NCBI GenBank assembly: GCA_963823675.1
Contig: CAWGMT010000012.1
Span: 1,860,001 to 1,924,000, forward strand
Direction of reading: 5' to 3'
Source: CAWGMT01 sp963823675
Lineage (GTDB): Bacteria; Planctomycetota; Planctomycetia; Isosphaerales; Isosphaeraceae
Length of the DNA stretch: 64,000 nt
Both the position numbers and the translations under genes were made by a program. Shown here in pieces: positions 30,067 through 39,600 of the stretch. The notes below the pieces were generated by a model. It saw nothing but the letters and a program-made list of their open reading frames with translations. It had not been told where the DNA came from and did not search any database. How positions within the stretch are numbered: position 1 is the first letter of the stretch; the number at the start of each line of letters is the position of its first letter.

Positions 30067-30501
30067 TCACGTCAAGTTGGCACAAGCTTTCAAGCAGGCC
30101 CGCAGCCAGATGATCTCGTCCTTCCCCGTCAGGCCGGTGAGGCGGCCCAGCGCCAGGGCGGAATCGATCACCGGCAGATCCGGTAACGGTGTGCTTCCCC
30201 CCCGCATGATCTGTGCGGCGATGTTCTGGGTGCTGCGGAGCGTCTCTTCCACGAGCTCGAGGGTGAACGCCTGGGGATTATCCCAGCCAAGGTCGCCGCC
30301 CAAGACAGTGCCTCTACCCGTCGTTGAGTCGAACGTGAAGACAAATTGCTCGCCGTAGCCGTTCTCAAAGTAGCCGTAGTAAAGTTCGAGGTTGTCGGCG
30401 TTCCGGACGCGAGGCGGCAAACCACATGGTTCGCTGTGGATGTTCTGCGCGGCGAAAACGAGCGAGGCGTCGCCGCCGTTCTGAGCCTTCGGATTTGCCA
30501 T
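30067..30501 (-). CDS. Hypothetical protein, possible third gene of the DUF1552 cassette
   Basis: 144 residues from ATG 30501; the longer open frame upstream has no conserved look. There is no signal peptide and no membrane segment. Sequence includes NADNLELYYGYFENGYGEQF and FDSTTGRGTVLGGDLGWDNP, then a helical C-terminus (EDIIWLRACLKAC-like end). No family was recognised. It starts 106 bases after the DUF1552 gene on the same strand. It might be a small enzyme or binding protein; no function is proposed. Confidence 0.55.
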   Translation of the reverse strand: MANPKAQNGGDASLVFAAQNIHSEPCGLPPRVRNADNLELYYGYFENGYGEQFVFTFDSTTGRGTVLGGDLGWDNPQAFTLELVEETLRSTQNIAAQIMRGGSTPLPDLPVIDSALALGRLTGLTGKDEIIWLRACLKACANLT

Positions 30502-30607
30502 CGCGGTTGGTCCTTCTTCGGGGGTCTGCGGACGTCGAACGGCAGCCCGGATGGGCTTCCTGAGTGTGACGCCCCTTTTCTCGCGCACACCGACGCGAAC
30601 GTGCCGA

Positions 30608-31892
30608 TCAGGCGTCGAACCCGGTCAACGTCCCCGTACTCGACCCAAACTTGTCGGTTTCCACTCCGAGTCGCTGGAGCATCGAGACGAACAGGTTGCA
30701 CAGCCGGCTGTTCTTGTTCGCGTCGAACGCCACGTGCCGGCCGTGCTTGAAACCGCCGCCGGCGAGCAAAATCGGCAGGTTGCGCGTGTCATGCGAGTTG
30801 GCGTTGCCCAGGTTGCTGCCAAAGAGGACCATCGTTTTATCCAGCAGCGGCGTGCCCCCCTCCCGCTTGGTTTTGAGCTTGCCTAGCAAGTCGCGCACCA
30901 CGCGCATTTCCGCCGCCTCGATCAAGCGCAATTGCTCGATCTTGGCCGGGTCCCGGCCATGGTGCGACAGGTTGTGGTGATCGAGCGTGACACCCTTGAC
31001 CGGCGGGACACTGTTGGCGCCTTGCAGAAAGATCGTCATCACGCGCGTCGAATCGGTCTCCAGAGCGAGCGGAACCAGGTCGAAGAGCAGCCGCATCCGG
31101 CCGATCAGGTCGGTGCCATCCGTGATGTCGCGCGGCGGCTGGAGATTCAGCTTCGGCTTCGGCCGCCGCGCCCACGCCTCGGACGTGGCGAGACGCCGCT
31201 CCAGCTCGCGAACCGAGGAGAAATATTCGTCGAGCTTTTCCCGATCGGCTGCGCCGACCTTGCGTGTGAGCCGTTTCACCTCGTCCTGCACCGCATCCAT
31301 GATACTTCGACCCTCGCGCAACTTCCGTGCCTGCTGCTGGACATCAGCCGGCGTACCATCCAGGAAAAGCTGGGCAAACACGCGCGACGGGCGGCTTTCG
31401 GCCGGGATCATCACGCCGCCGCGCGTGTACGAGAGACTTGGCGTGCCGGTGCCCAGCACCAACGACGGAAATCGCGTCTGGAGCCCGATCTTCTCGGCCG
31501 CCAACTGGTCGAGCGATACCGTATTCTTGAAACCACCCAGGCCCGGGAACCGGGCCGCGGTCAACCAGGTCATCTCCGACGTGTGGCCATTGGCGCCGGT
31601 CTGATCAGGATGCGAGAGCCCGGAGAACAGGGTGAAGTCCTGGCGCATGTCCTTGAGGATCTCAAGATACGGCGTCAGAGCGTAGCTCGGCGCCGGTTTC
31701 CTTGGGAAACAAGAACGGCGCGTGCAGGCCCAGCGACGCGCAAATACATACCATGTTCGTCCGGGACGCCAGGGCGGCCGCCCCTTCGGAGCGCGGCAGG
31801 AAGGCGTCCAGGAGCGGCAAAGCCAGCGAAACGCCCGCGCCTCGGAGAAACCCGCGACGATGGACCGCGGCGGAAGAATGTGGTCGCGTCAT
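30608..31892 (-). CDS. DUF1552 exported protein (one frame break)
   Basis: About 428 residues. ATG 31892 begins MTRPHSSAAVHRRGFLRGAG, a Tat-like signal with the core VSLALPLLDAFLP. After ETGAEL one extra base near 31690 shifts the frame to YALTPYLEILKDMRQDFTLF. The remainder is continuous: SYTRGGVMIPAESRPSRVFA, EYFSSVRELERRLATSEAW, HHNLSHHGRDPAKIEQLRLI and TMVLFGSNLGNANSHDTRNL, all DUF1552 hallmarks. DUF1552 is structurally related to DUF1501 and is typically encoded beside DUF1592-type cytochromes; here it begins 26 bases after that gene's stop. Molecular function unknown. Confidence 0.87.
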
Positions 31893-31917
31893 GTCTTTCC
31901 GATCAAAAAACTGGGGG

Positions 31918-34347
31918 TCACTTGGTCTGAAACACCTCGCTCTGCACAATTTCGTGCACGAGCGTGCGCAAGCCGCCGCCCTGGGACTTGAGGCGATCCA
32001 CGATCGCCCGCACCACGTCGCGATCGGCGAACTGGATGCCCGCGCCGGTGGCGTATGTGAGTAAACTCGCTGTCAAGTTGCGGGCCACCTGATCCTCGCG
32101 CTCCAGGAGCAGTTGCTTGAAATCGTCGATGTTCTTGAACTTTCGTCCGTCGGCGATTTCGCCCGATGCGTCAACCGGCGGGCCGAGGCCGTATTCCCAG
32201 ATCCGGCGACCGCGGAACTTCCCCGGGGGCGAGTCGCCTTTTTCCGCGCGATAGCGATCGCGCCAACCGCCGATCACATCGAAGTTCTCGAGCGCGAAAC
32301 CCAGTGGATCGATGCGGACGTGGCACGATGCGCAGCTTGCCAGCGCGCGATGTTTGGCGAGCTGCTGTCGAATCGAGGTGGCACCCCGAGTATCCGGCTC
32401 GAACGCCGGGACGTCGGCCGGCGGAGGATCGGGCGGTTCGCCGAGCAACCGCCGCATGGCCCACGCGCCCCGGAGGACCGGAGACGAGAAGGTGCCGTTG
32501 GCCGTGACCTTGAGGATGCTCGCCTGGGTCAGCAGGCCGCCCCGATGACTGCCGGCCGGCAGCGGCACCCGGCGAAACTCTTCACCGGCCACACCATCGA
32601 TCTTGTAATGTTCGGCGATACACCGGTTGAGCATCAGAAAATCGGAATGGATGAAGTTCTTCAGCGTCAAATCGTCGTGGAGCATCTGGGCAAAAAACGC
32701 ATGGGTCTCACCGACCATCGCGGCCTTGAGGATATCGTCAAATTCCGGGTACAGCTTCCTGTCAGGAATTGTGAAGTCGATCTGCCTCAGCTCGAGCCAC
32801 TGGCCGGCAAAGTTGTCGACGAACGCGTTGGCTCTGGCGGAGGCCAACATTCGCTCGACCTGGCCGCGCAGGATTGCCGGCTGGCTCAAGCTCCCGTCCG
32901 CCGCGAGCTTGCGCAGCTCGCCGTCGGGAAGCGTACTCCACAGGAAGTAGGAGAGGCGGCAGGCGAGTGCCCACTCGTCGAGACGCCCGGGAACTTCCTC
33001 GAGAAAAAGGAACCGCGGCGACGTGATCACGGCGCGAAAGGCCACCCGCATTGCGTCCTCGAACGTCAGGCCGTCGTCGAGCCGCGCGTAAGCCAATTTG
33101 ACAAAACGATCGACGTCGGCCGAGCTGACCGGGCGCCGGAACGCCCGGCAAGCAAAACCCTCCAACACCTTTGCCGCCGCCGCTCGCGGGTCGCCTGGCG
33201 CGATCGTGAACGCCGCCGCGCCGCGACGGTGACCGGCCTTGCTGGCCGATTCCACCTCCGTGACGGGAAGATCGCCAAACAAACGGCCCACGCTTGGCGG
33301 CGGCCAGCAGTCGAACACGGGGCCTTCGACCTCGACCCACTCGATGGCGATCCCTCGGCCCGGATATTTTTCGGCGCCGATTCCCCAGAAACCGCTGCGG
33401 CGGCCTTGATCGTCGTAGTTGGTGTCATACGGACTGAGATTGAGTAATTGACCTGCTTCGAGCGTCGCGTTCACTTCCATCACGCGCGACTTGCCGACCG
33501 GTAAGTCGAAGTAGGCGAGCAAGCGCTGGGTCTTGAAGTCCGTGGAGTAGAGTTTGAGCCAGACAGGTCGTCCGGCAGCCTGGTACGCGCGGCCCGAGAT
33601 GCGAATCCGGTACCGTCCTCGACTTTGAACGATCCACTGCCGGAGCACGGTGGGCGAATTGTCATCAAAGATGACGACCGCGTCCGGCAACATGCGAAAG
33701 GTCTTTTTTTCCTTCTTCTTGGCGTCGTCCCGCACGCTCTCCTCGTCGTGGTACCGGAGTCGCTTCTTGATGCCAGCGGGACGCCGGCCCAGGTCCATGG
33801 CCGCCGAAATCGCGGCATCGGCGGCTTCGAGGTACTGCTGCATATGAAGCATCGACAGCCGCAAGCCGACGGCGACGTTATCGAAACCGTCCACCGAGGC
33901 GTCTTCCGGAAGAAAATGCTGCAACGGCAGGTCGATCGACAACAGATCGTGCAGCGTGTTCTCGTATTCGACACGATTGAGGCGGCGGAGAACCACGCGT
34001 CCCTCGGTCCGCTGTCTGTCCAGGTTGGCAGCGCGCAACCCGGCGCCGAGCACTTTGAGAAACCCGACCCGAGCAGCCGGGTCGGGCCGTTTCTTCGTGA
34101 GCGGCGGCATCTTTTCTTTGTCGACCTTGTCGAACACCTTGACCCATTGATTGAATGTCTCGGCGTCGTTTGGTTTCCAGGGAAGATTGGCCAGATCAAG
34201 GCCGCCTTTCTTCGTGCCCGCGTCGTGGCAGACCACACAATGTTCAGCAACGAATTCCTGGGTGCGAACAACCAGATCGGCCGCGCGCGCCGCGGATGTC
34301 GATGTCAACCACAATGCAATCACCGCCGCAATGAAGGAACGGAGCAT
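31918..34347 (-). CDS. DUF1587/1592/1588/1585 planctomycete cytochrome protein
   Basis: 809 residues from ATG 34347, where a signal peptide begins (MLRSFIAAVIALWLTSTSAA); the open frame continues upstream without conserved content. Order of domains: heme motif CVVCH in EFVAEHCVVCHDAGTKKGG, DUF1587 (VVLRRLNRVEYENTLHDLLS), DUF1595/1592 (RLSYFLWSTLPDGELRKLA), DUF1588 with a second cytochrome-like motif CASCH (HRALASCASCHVRIDPLGFA), and DUF1585 at the C-terminus (LLTYATGAGIQFADRDVVRA). The gene is intact. It is the first gene of the second cytochrome cassette, followed by DUF1552. Such pairs are proposed to act in the enlarged planctomycete periplasm; no substrate is known. Confidence 0.92.
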   Translation of the reverse strand: MLRSFIAAVIALWLTSTSAARAADLVVRTQEFVAEHCVVCHDAGTKKGGLDLANLPWKPNDAETFNQWVKVFDKVDKEKMPPLTKKRPDPAARVGFLKVLGAGLRAANLDRQRTEGRVVLRRLNRVEYENTLHDLLSIDLPLQHFLPEDASVDGFDNVAVGLRLSMLHMQQYLEAADAAISAAMDLGRRPAGIKKRLRYHDEESVRDDAKKKEKKTFRMLPDAVVIFDDNSPTVLRQWIVQSRGRYRIRISGRAYQAAGRPVWLKLYSTDFKTQRLLAYFDLPVGKSRVMEVNATLEAGQLLNLSPYDTNYDDQGRRSGFWGIGAEKYPGRGIAIEWVEVEGPVFDCWPPPSVGRLFGDLPVTEVESASKAGHRRGAAAFTIAPGDPRAAAAKVLEGFACRAFRRPVSSADVDRFVKLAYARLDDGLTFEDAMRVAFRAVITSPRFLFLEEVPGRLDEWALACRLSYFLWSTLPDGELRKLAADGSLSQPAILRGQVERMLASARANAFVDNFAGQWLELRQIDFTIPDRKLYPEFDDILKAAMVGETHAFFAQMLHDDLTLKNFIHSDFLMLNRCIAEHYKIDGVAGEEFRRVPLPAGSHRGGLLTQASILKVTANGTFSSPVLRGAWAMRRLLGEPPDPPPADVPAFEPDTRGATSIRQQLAKHRALASCASCHVRIDPLGFALENFDVIGGWRDRYRAEKGDSPPGKFRGRRIWEYGLGPPVDASGEIADGRKFKNIDDFKQLLLEREDQVARNLTASLLTYATGAGIQFADRDVVRAIVDRLKSQGGGLRTLVHEIVQSEVFQTK

Positions 34348-34629
34348 CGAAGTCTCACAGCGAGCTGAGGGCAACGTCTCTGACTTCGGGCACATCGACC
34401 AACCCCGCGGCGGGAGCCGCTTACGAGGCCGAAGGTCGGTTGCGGCCCAAGAAATAGAATAGTCTGGAGGCTCTGATACGGGCAAGAACACCTCGTTCCG
34501 ATGGCCAAGGCGAGCATCGGAAAGGTTTCTTCCGCCACCAAGGTTTGCAGCCGGTTGCGTTCTGGTTATGATGCGGTCGACGAACTTCTCGTCGATGCGT
34601 CGAGGGAACGCGATACCGGGGAGACGGCA

Positions 34630-35214
34630 ATGCTCAGAATACTGCTCGGCGGTGCTGTCGGGGGAATTGTCATATTCTTCTGGGGATTCGTGGCGCACAT
34701 GCTGCTCCCGCTTGGCGAGATGGGCCTGCAATCCATTCCCAACGAGGACGCCCTGACCGCGGCCATGAAACAGGACGTTCGCGAGCCGGGGCTATACTTT
34801 GTGCCCGGCAGGGACATGAGCAAATCACAATCGCAAGAGGAGATGGAGGCGCACGCGGCGAAAATCGCCAAGGGGCCGTACGGCTTCATGGTAGTTTACC
34901 CCAACGGCCGCGAGGTATCGCTGAGCAAACGCTTGCCGATCGAGTTCGGAACCAACGTGGTGTGCGCGCTCTTGGCCGCTATCCTCGTCTCACAGCTTCG
35001 TCCGGGCTTCATCGTACGCGTGGCGTGTGTAACGCTGGTGGGCATTCTGGCGTCCGTAATGACCCTTGTGCCCTACTGGAACTGGTACGGGTTTCCGACC
35101 GACTTCACACTAGCCCAGATCGTCGAAAATACCGCGGGGTGGTTCCTGGCGGGCTTGGTGCTCGCGGCGATTGTGGGCTCATCACCCAAGGCAAAAACGG
35201 GGACTCAGTTGTGA
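34630..35214 (+). CDS. Membrane protein of unknown function
   Basis: 194 residues from ATG 34630. One N-terminal helix (ILLGGAVGGIVIFFWGFVAHML), a soluble middle with GLYFVPGRDMSKSQ and GPYGFMVVYPNGREVSLSKR, then three C-terminal helices (VVCALLAAILVSQL; VACVTLVGILASVMTLVPYW; GWFLAGLVLAAIVGSS). No named family was recognised, although the block around YPNGREVSLSKR looks conserved. It is transcribed divergently from the DUF1587/1592 gene over a 282-base intergenic region that would hold both promoters. Confidence 0.7.
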   Translation: MLRILLGGAVGGIVIFFWGFVAHMLLPLGEMGLQSIPNEDALTAAMKQDVREPGLYFVPGRDMSKSQSQEEMEAHAAKIAKGPYGFMVVYPNGREVSLSKRLPIEFGTNVVCALLAAILVSQLRPGFIVRVACVTLVGILASVMTLVPYWNWYGFPTDFTLAQIVENTAGWFLAGLVLAAIVGSSPKAKTGTQL

Positions 35215-35349
35215 GGGCGCTCAATCCCGTCCACCAGCGCGATCACACATGCGGTCCCGTGAGTTGACCATTCCCCGACACCGGGCGAAGCGAGCGGTAT
35301 CCGATCGTCGCGAGCGAGCCATCGCGGAGCGCAACGCAGCGGTGCCGAT

Positions 35350-35922
35350 TCACGCAGGCTCTTGCAGAACGGCGGCTCCGGCCTCCGAGCCCGCCTGGGC
35401 GAAGGTCTGCTCGAAGTGCTCGACGGCCGCTGGGCCCAATCGTTCGGACATCCGGCGGTAGGCCGCGCGGCGATAGTCCCACTCGCGCGACCGCGGCACC
35501 TGTTCGAGCCAGTCGAAAAGATGCACCCAGCACAGGTCGTCGAAATCGCGCGGCGAGAGAGCCGTTTCTTCGCCGCTCAGCCGGTCGATGATCTGATGGG
35601 GCTGTACGGCGGCTTTGAGCGCGCGGTCCAGCGATGCGCGATCCAGGGCGCAGTTGAGGTACGCGAGCCGTTCGGCACGTTCGCCGATCAAGGCGCTGAT
35701 CTCGCCGCGACGCTCGAGGGGCAAGGTGAACCCCTGAAACCGTTCCGTGCCGTAGATCGAGTGAAACATTCCTGCACGGCACACGTCCTGCGCACAGCCG
35801 GCGGACTCGAGGGAACGAAAAACGGCGATCAGGTGCGCGAGGTAGGTCTTATGCGTGTGGGCAACCTGTTCGACACCCATCTCGACTAAGAAATTGGTCA
35901 GTCGCTTGAGATCCTTGTCCAT
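35350..35922 (-). CDS. DUF6817 domain protein (HD-like)
   Basis: 190 residues. The pattern HTHKTYLAHLIAVFRSLESAGC followed by AGMFHSIYGTERFQGFTLP is the conserved core of DUF6817, a soluble helical domain with His residues arranged as in HD-superfamily proteins. A C-terminal helical tail follows (DWLEQVPRSREWDYRRAAYRR). GAGG lies about eight bases before the ATG, at the end of the preceding gene. Only ten bases separate it from the membrane protein gene upstream on the same strand, so the two are probably co-transcribed. Role unknown; some relatives occur in natural-product and kinase contexts. Confidence 0.75.
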   Translation of the reverse strand: MDKDLKRLTNFLVEMGVEQVAHTHKTYLAHLIAVFRSLESAGCAQDVCRAGMFHSIYGTERFQGFTLPLERRGEISALIGERAERLAYLNCALDRASLDRALKAAVQPHQIIDRLSGEETALSPRDFDDLCWVHLFDWLEQVPRSREWDYRRAAYRRMSERLGPAAVEHFEQTFAQAGSEAGAAVLQEPA

Positions 35923-35932
35923 TGTGCGAGCC

Positions 35933-36643
35933 TCATGAAACGTCGATCACGGCCTCCACGTCTTGGCAGATGATCCAGATCCCGAAGATCGTGCCGACCG
36001 CGACGAGGGTGCAAACCAGCGTCAGGGGAAAAAGAAGCCAGCGATTCAGCTTCGGACGGGGGCTTGCTAAAGCGCGGCACCGGCCAGTTGTGAGAGTGCG
36101 TGCACCCGAAGTGCTCAGGAGATAGATGCTGCCGATGTGTGCCCCACCACACAGGCTCCAGACGAACCAGGCGACCAACCACATGACGACGGTATCGAAG
36201 CGAAACGTATTCCACGGAGCATAGAAGACTTTCACCGCGAAGTAAAGGATCAGGAACGAGGCGGAAAAGCCGATGTGGGCGCTGCGAGCTCGATTGGTGA
36301 ACTCCCGCAGTCCCCGGCCGATCTTCATGAGCAAGACGGCCAGCGCCGGCATGACAAGATACCGCTCCACGCAAAACGAGGCGAAGGCGACCTTGCCGAG
36401 AGAAATCCACCCGCGGGGATTGATCAGCAACGTAATTATGGAACCAACGGAGATCAGACCGAGGAGCACGGCTGTGATCCGATCGATCAGACTCAGGGCG
36501 CGATAAAGAATCTCCCACGGTTGGCTCCGGGCAAAGCCCGCTTCGGCAGTTGGTGCGTTGTCGGCGTCGTTTGGGTTGACAGGCCCAGCGACCGTAGACG
36601 GAGGTGCGTAAGGATTCTGATCATGACCGGTCGGCTCGACCAC
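35933..36643 (-). CDS. Membrane protein with NPYAPP N-terminus
   Basis: 236 residues from a GTG start overlapping the end of the M14-S9 gene by 23 bases (GGAG about nine bases upstream). The N-terminus DQNPYAPPSTVAG is the common planctomycete NPYxPP motif. About six hydrophobic segments follow (AVLLGLISVGSIITLLI; VERYLVMPALAVLLM; HIGFSASFLILYFAVKVFY; MWLVAWFVWSLCGGA; LLFPLTLVCTLVAVGTIFG). No enzyme motif is visible. Located between the peptidase fusion and the DUF6817 gene, with overlaps or short gaps on each side, consistent with a three-gene operon. Confidence 0.72.
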   Translation of the reverse strand: MVEPTGHDQNPYAPPSTVAGPVNPNDADNAPTAEAGFARSQPWEILYRALSLIDRITAVLLGLISVGSIITLLINPRGWISLGKVAFASFCVERYLVMPALAVLLMKIGRGLREFTNRARSAHIGFSASFLILYFAVKVFYAPWNTFRFDTVVMWLVAWFVWSLCGGAHIGSIYLLSTSGARTLTTGRCRALASPRPKLNRWLLFPLTLVCTLVAVGTIFGIWIICQDVEAVIDVS

Positions 36644-39600
36644 GGGTCTCGCTCCGTCCCGACCCTTTGAGGTACTTGTCCAGAAACTTCAGAACAGCCG
36701 AATAGCCTTCGATCTGATTCTTCTTCTTGGTAAAACCGTGGCCCTCATCGGCGAAGATGATGTACTCGACCGGCACACCATTCTTCTTCACGGCGGCGAC
36801 GATGTCGTCCGACTCGGGCTTGATGACGCGCGGGTCGTTCTGGCCCTGGAGGACCAGGAGCGGCCGGCAGATCTTCTCGGCATGGAAGACCGGCGAGATC
36901 GCCCTGAGCATTTCGCGGTCCTTCACGGGATCGCCGATCTCCTGATAGAGCGCCAGGCGCTGGGCTTCCCAGTACGGGGGCATGCTCTTCAGGGTGCGCA
37001 GCCAGTTCGACACGCCGAAGAGGTCGACGCCGGCAGCGAAGGTCTCGGGCTGGAACGCGAGCGCCGCCAGGACCATGTAACCGCCGTAGCTGCCGCCGAT
37101 GATGCCGATCCGGTCGGGGTCGATGTCGGGCATTCCGGCGAGGTACGCTTTGGCTTCGACGCAGTCGCGCAGCGGCTCGCGGCCATGCTTGCGGTCGTCC
37201 GCGGTGCAGAATTTCTGGCCGTAGCCCGAGCTCCCACGATTGTTGATGCCGAGGACGGCGTATCCGTGGTTGACCAGGTACTGGATGAATGCGCTGTAGC
37301 CCTTGCGCGTCTGCCCACCCGGACCGCCATGGACCCAGACCAGGGCTGGCACCTTGTTCTCGGGCGACGCCTGGTGCGGCTTGTATAGGATCGACGGGAT
37401 GGACAGCCCGTCGGACGCCTGGAAGCGGACGACGCGCGATTCGACGAGGTCTTCGGGGTCGATCTCCTCGCAGAGCGAGTCGGTCAGCCGCGTCGCCTCC
37501 GCCGACCCGACACGGCTGGAGTAAAGGTTGGGGGGCGAGCGGTCGCCCGTCAACGTCACGACCATCCGCTGCTCATCGCGAGAGAAGACGACCGACGTCA
37601 CGTCGCCTTCCGGTAGCTTGGGCATCGGTATCAGGCGACCCGTCTGTGTGTCGTGCACGCGGACGACAGTCCGCCCGTCCTCGTTGACGGCAGAGACGCG
37701 GTAGCGCCCATTGCGCGACAACTGCGCGAACTGAATGTCCCAGCCGGCCGACTCAACGTCTTCGTGCTTGCCGGTCGCCAGCTCGTATCGCCTCACGCGG
37801 ATGAACTCGCCCCCGGCGTTGGTCAGGTAGTAGAGCCATTTCGAATCCGGGTCGAAGTTAGAGGCGCGATACTGAGTCGGGGCTTTGTGGGGCGTCAGGT
37901 GGGTCATCCGGCTCTCCCGGGTATTCCAGACATAAATGTCGGCATCGGCAGTCGTGGCCGGTTTACCGAGTGCAACCCACCGGCCATCGCCGGAGACGGC
38001 GGCGACCTGATAGCCCGCCGTGTTCTTGTAGACCAAGGTCCTTGCGAGTCTGGCGGTATCGTAGCGGTAGAGGTCGAAGAACCGCGGGTCGCGCTCGTTG
38101 GTCAGGACGTTCAACGACGAGTCGTCGCGCGACCAGCCGGAGAACATGGCCTTGAGCTTGGCGCCGGGGGTCAGGTCCGTATCACCCCTCGGGCCCAGGA
38201 CGTAGAGGTGATTGTTCTCATCGCCCCCCTGGTCGTGAGTGTAAAGGACGCGTTCATCGCGGGGGAAGAACGACACCGCGACCGTGGTCTCTTTGGTCGA
38301 GCGGGTTAGCGGCGTCACGGGGCCGCCCTCGAAGGGGACGGTGTAGGCGTTGGGGATGCCCGAGGCGTCAGACGTGAAGAGAACGCGTGAGCCGTCGCGC
38401 GAGAAGGACGGGCCGCTGACCGCCGTCGTCGCCAGGAACTGCTGGATGGTGTATTGGCGGACCAGGCGCTTGTCAGATGAGGGCTCGCGCCGGCCAGACT
38501 GGAGGTGGTCGTAATGCAGCGCCGTGTTGAAGAGGAGCATGAAGCTGCCGTGGGTCTCGTGCCTCCACATCGGGTTGTTGCCAAACAGGACGATGTGGCC
38601 CTTCCCGAGCGGCACGTCGATGACCGCGGGCGTCCCCGCGAGCTCGGAGCCCCCCGCGAGCATGCCGCTGACCCAGAGGTCCTTTTCGTCCGACCAGCGG
38701 ACAACCACGCGAGGCCACATCCTCGCGGGCAGGATCGTGCCGGCGAGCAACTCGCGCATCTCGGGCTCGATATGGAGCTCGCGCTCGGCCGGGCCCAGCA
38801 CCGGGTCGGGCGCGAACTCACGGAGCGGGCGGCCTTGCGGGATGTCCGCGTCGGTCGCCGACCCGCGGCCGGACGGCCGCCCAGCGCTCTCGCCACCCGG
38901 TCCTCCGCCTCCCCCCCGGCCAAAGCCGCCGCCTCCGGTCAGCGAGACGCGGAACACCGGGGCCTGATTGAAGTAAAGCGCGACTGTGTCATCGTAGCCG
39001 TAGGCGATCGGGCTCCGTTTGTCCTGCACCCTCGCGCGGAGGACAGACCCACTGGCCTGTAGCTGGCGCGTCTCGGCGATCGTGATGTGCTCGACCATGC
39101 CGAGCCCCACCGGTAGAGCGGCGCTCGCGGTGACCGGTATGAACACGCCACCGCGCTCCACGAACGCCTTCAGGTGGGCCAGGCCCTCGAAACCCAGCCC
39201 GCCGCGGATATCGTCCGAGTCGTCGATTCCACCAAGGTTCGGGGTCAGCCCGGTGGACTTGAATGGGACCGGGCCGCCGAAGTCCGAGCCGTCGTCGAGC
39301 AGCCGCTTGCGGACACCGTTGATCAAGGTCGGGAGGCTCGACGTGACGGGGGGAAAGATGATCACGTCGTACTTTGCCTTCAGGTCGGGCGTGGCGCGGA
39401 TATCCTGGTCCGAGATGTATGAGTAGGGCACTTCGCATTCGTCGAGGGCCAGGCGGAACCATCCGTCGTTCTGCGTGCTTACCCACGTATGGAGCAAGGC
39501 GATCCTCGGCACCGAGATCGCGTGGCGCTTCGCCCTGATCTCGCTGCCGACGGCGCGCGCGCGGAGCCCGAGCGACGTCGTGGCCGCTTGCAGTCGCGAG

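Noticed and set aside
32113..33447. 444-residue plus-strand frame opposite the DUF1587/1592 gene
   Set aside because: Shadow of a well-supported cytochrome gene; composition typical of antisense reading.
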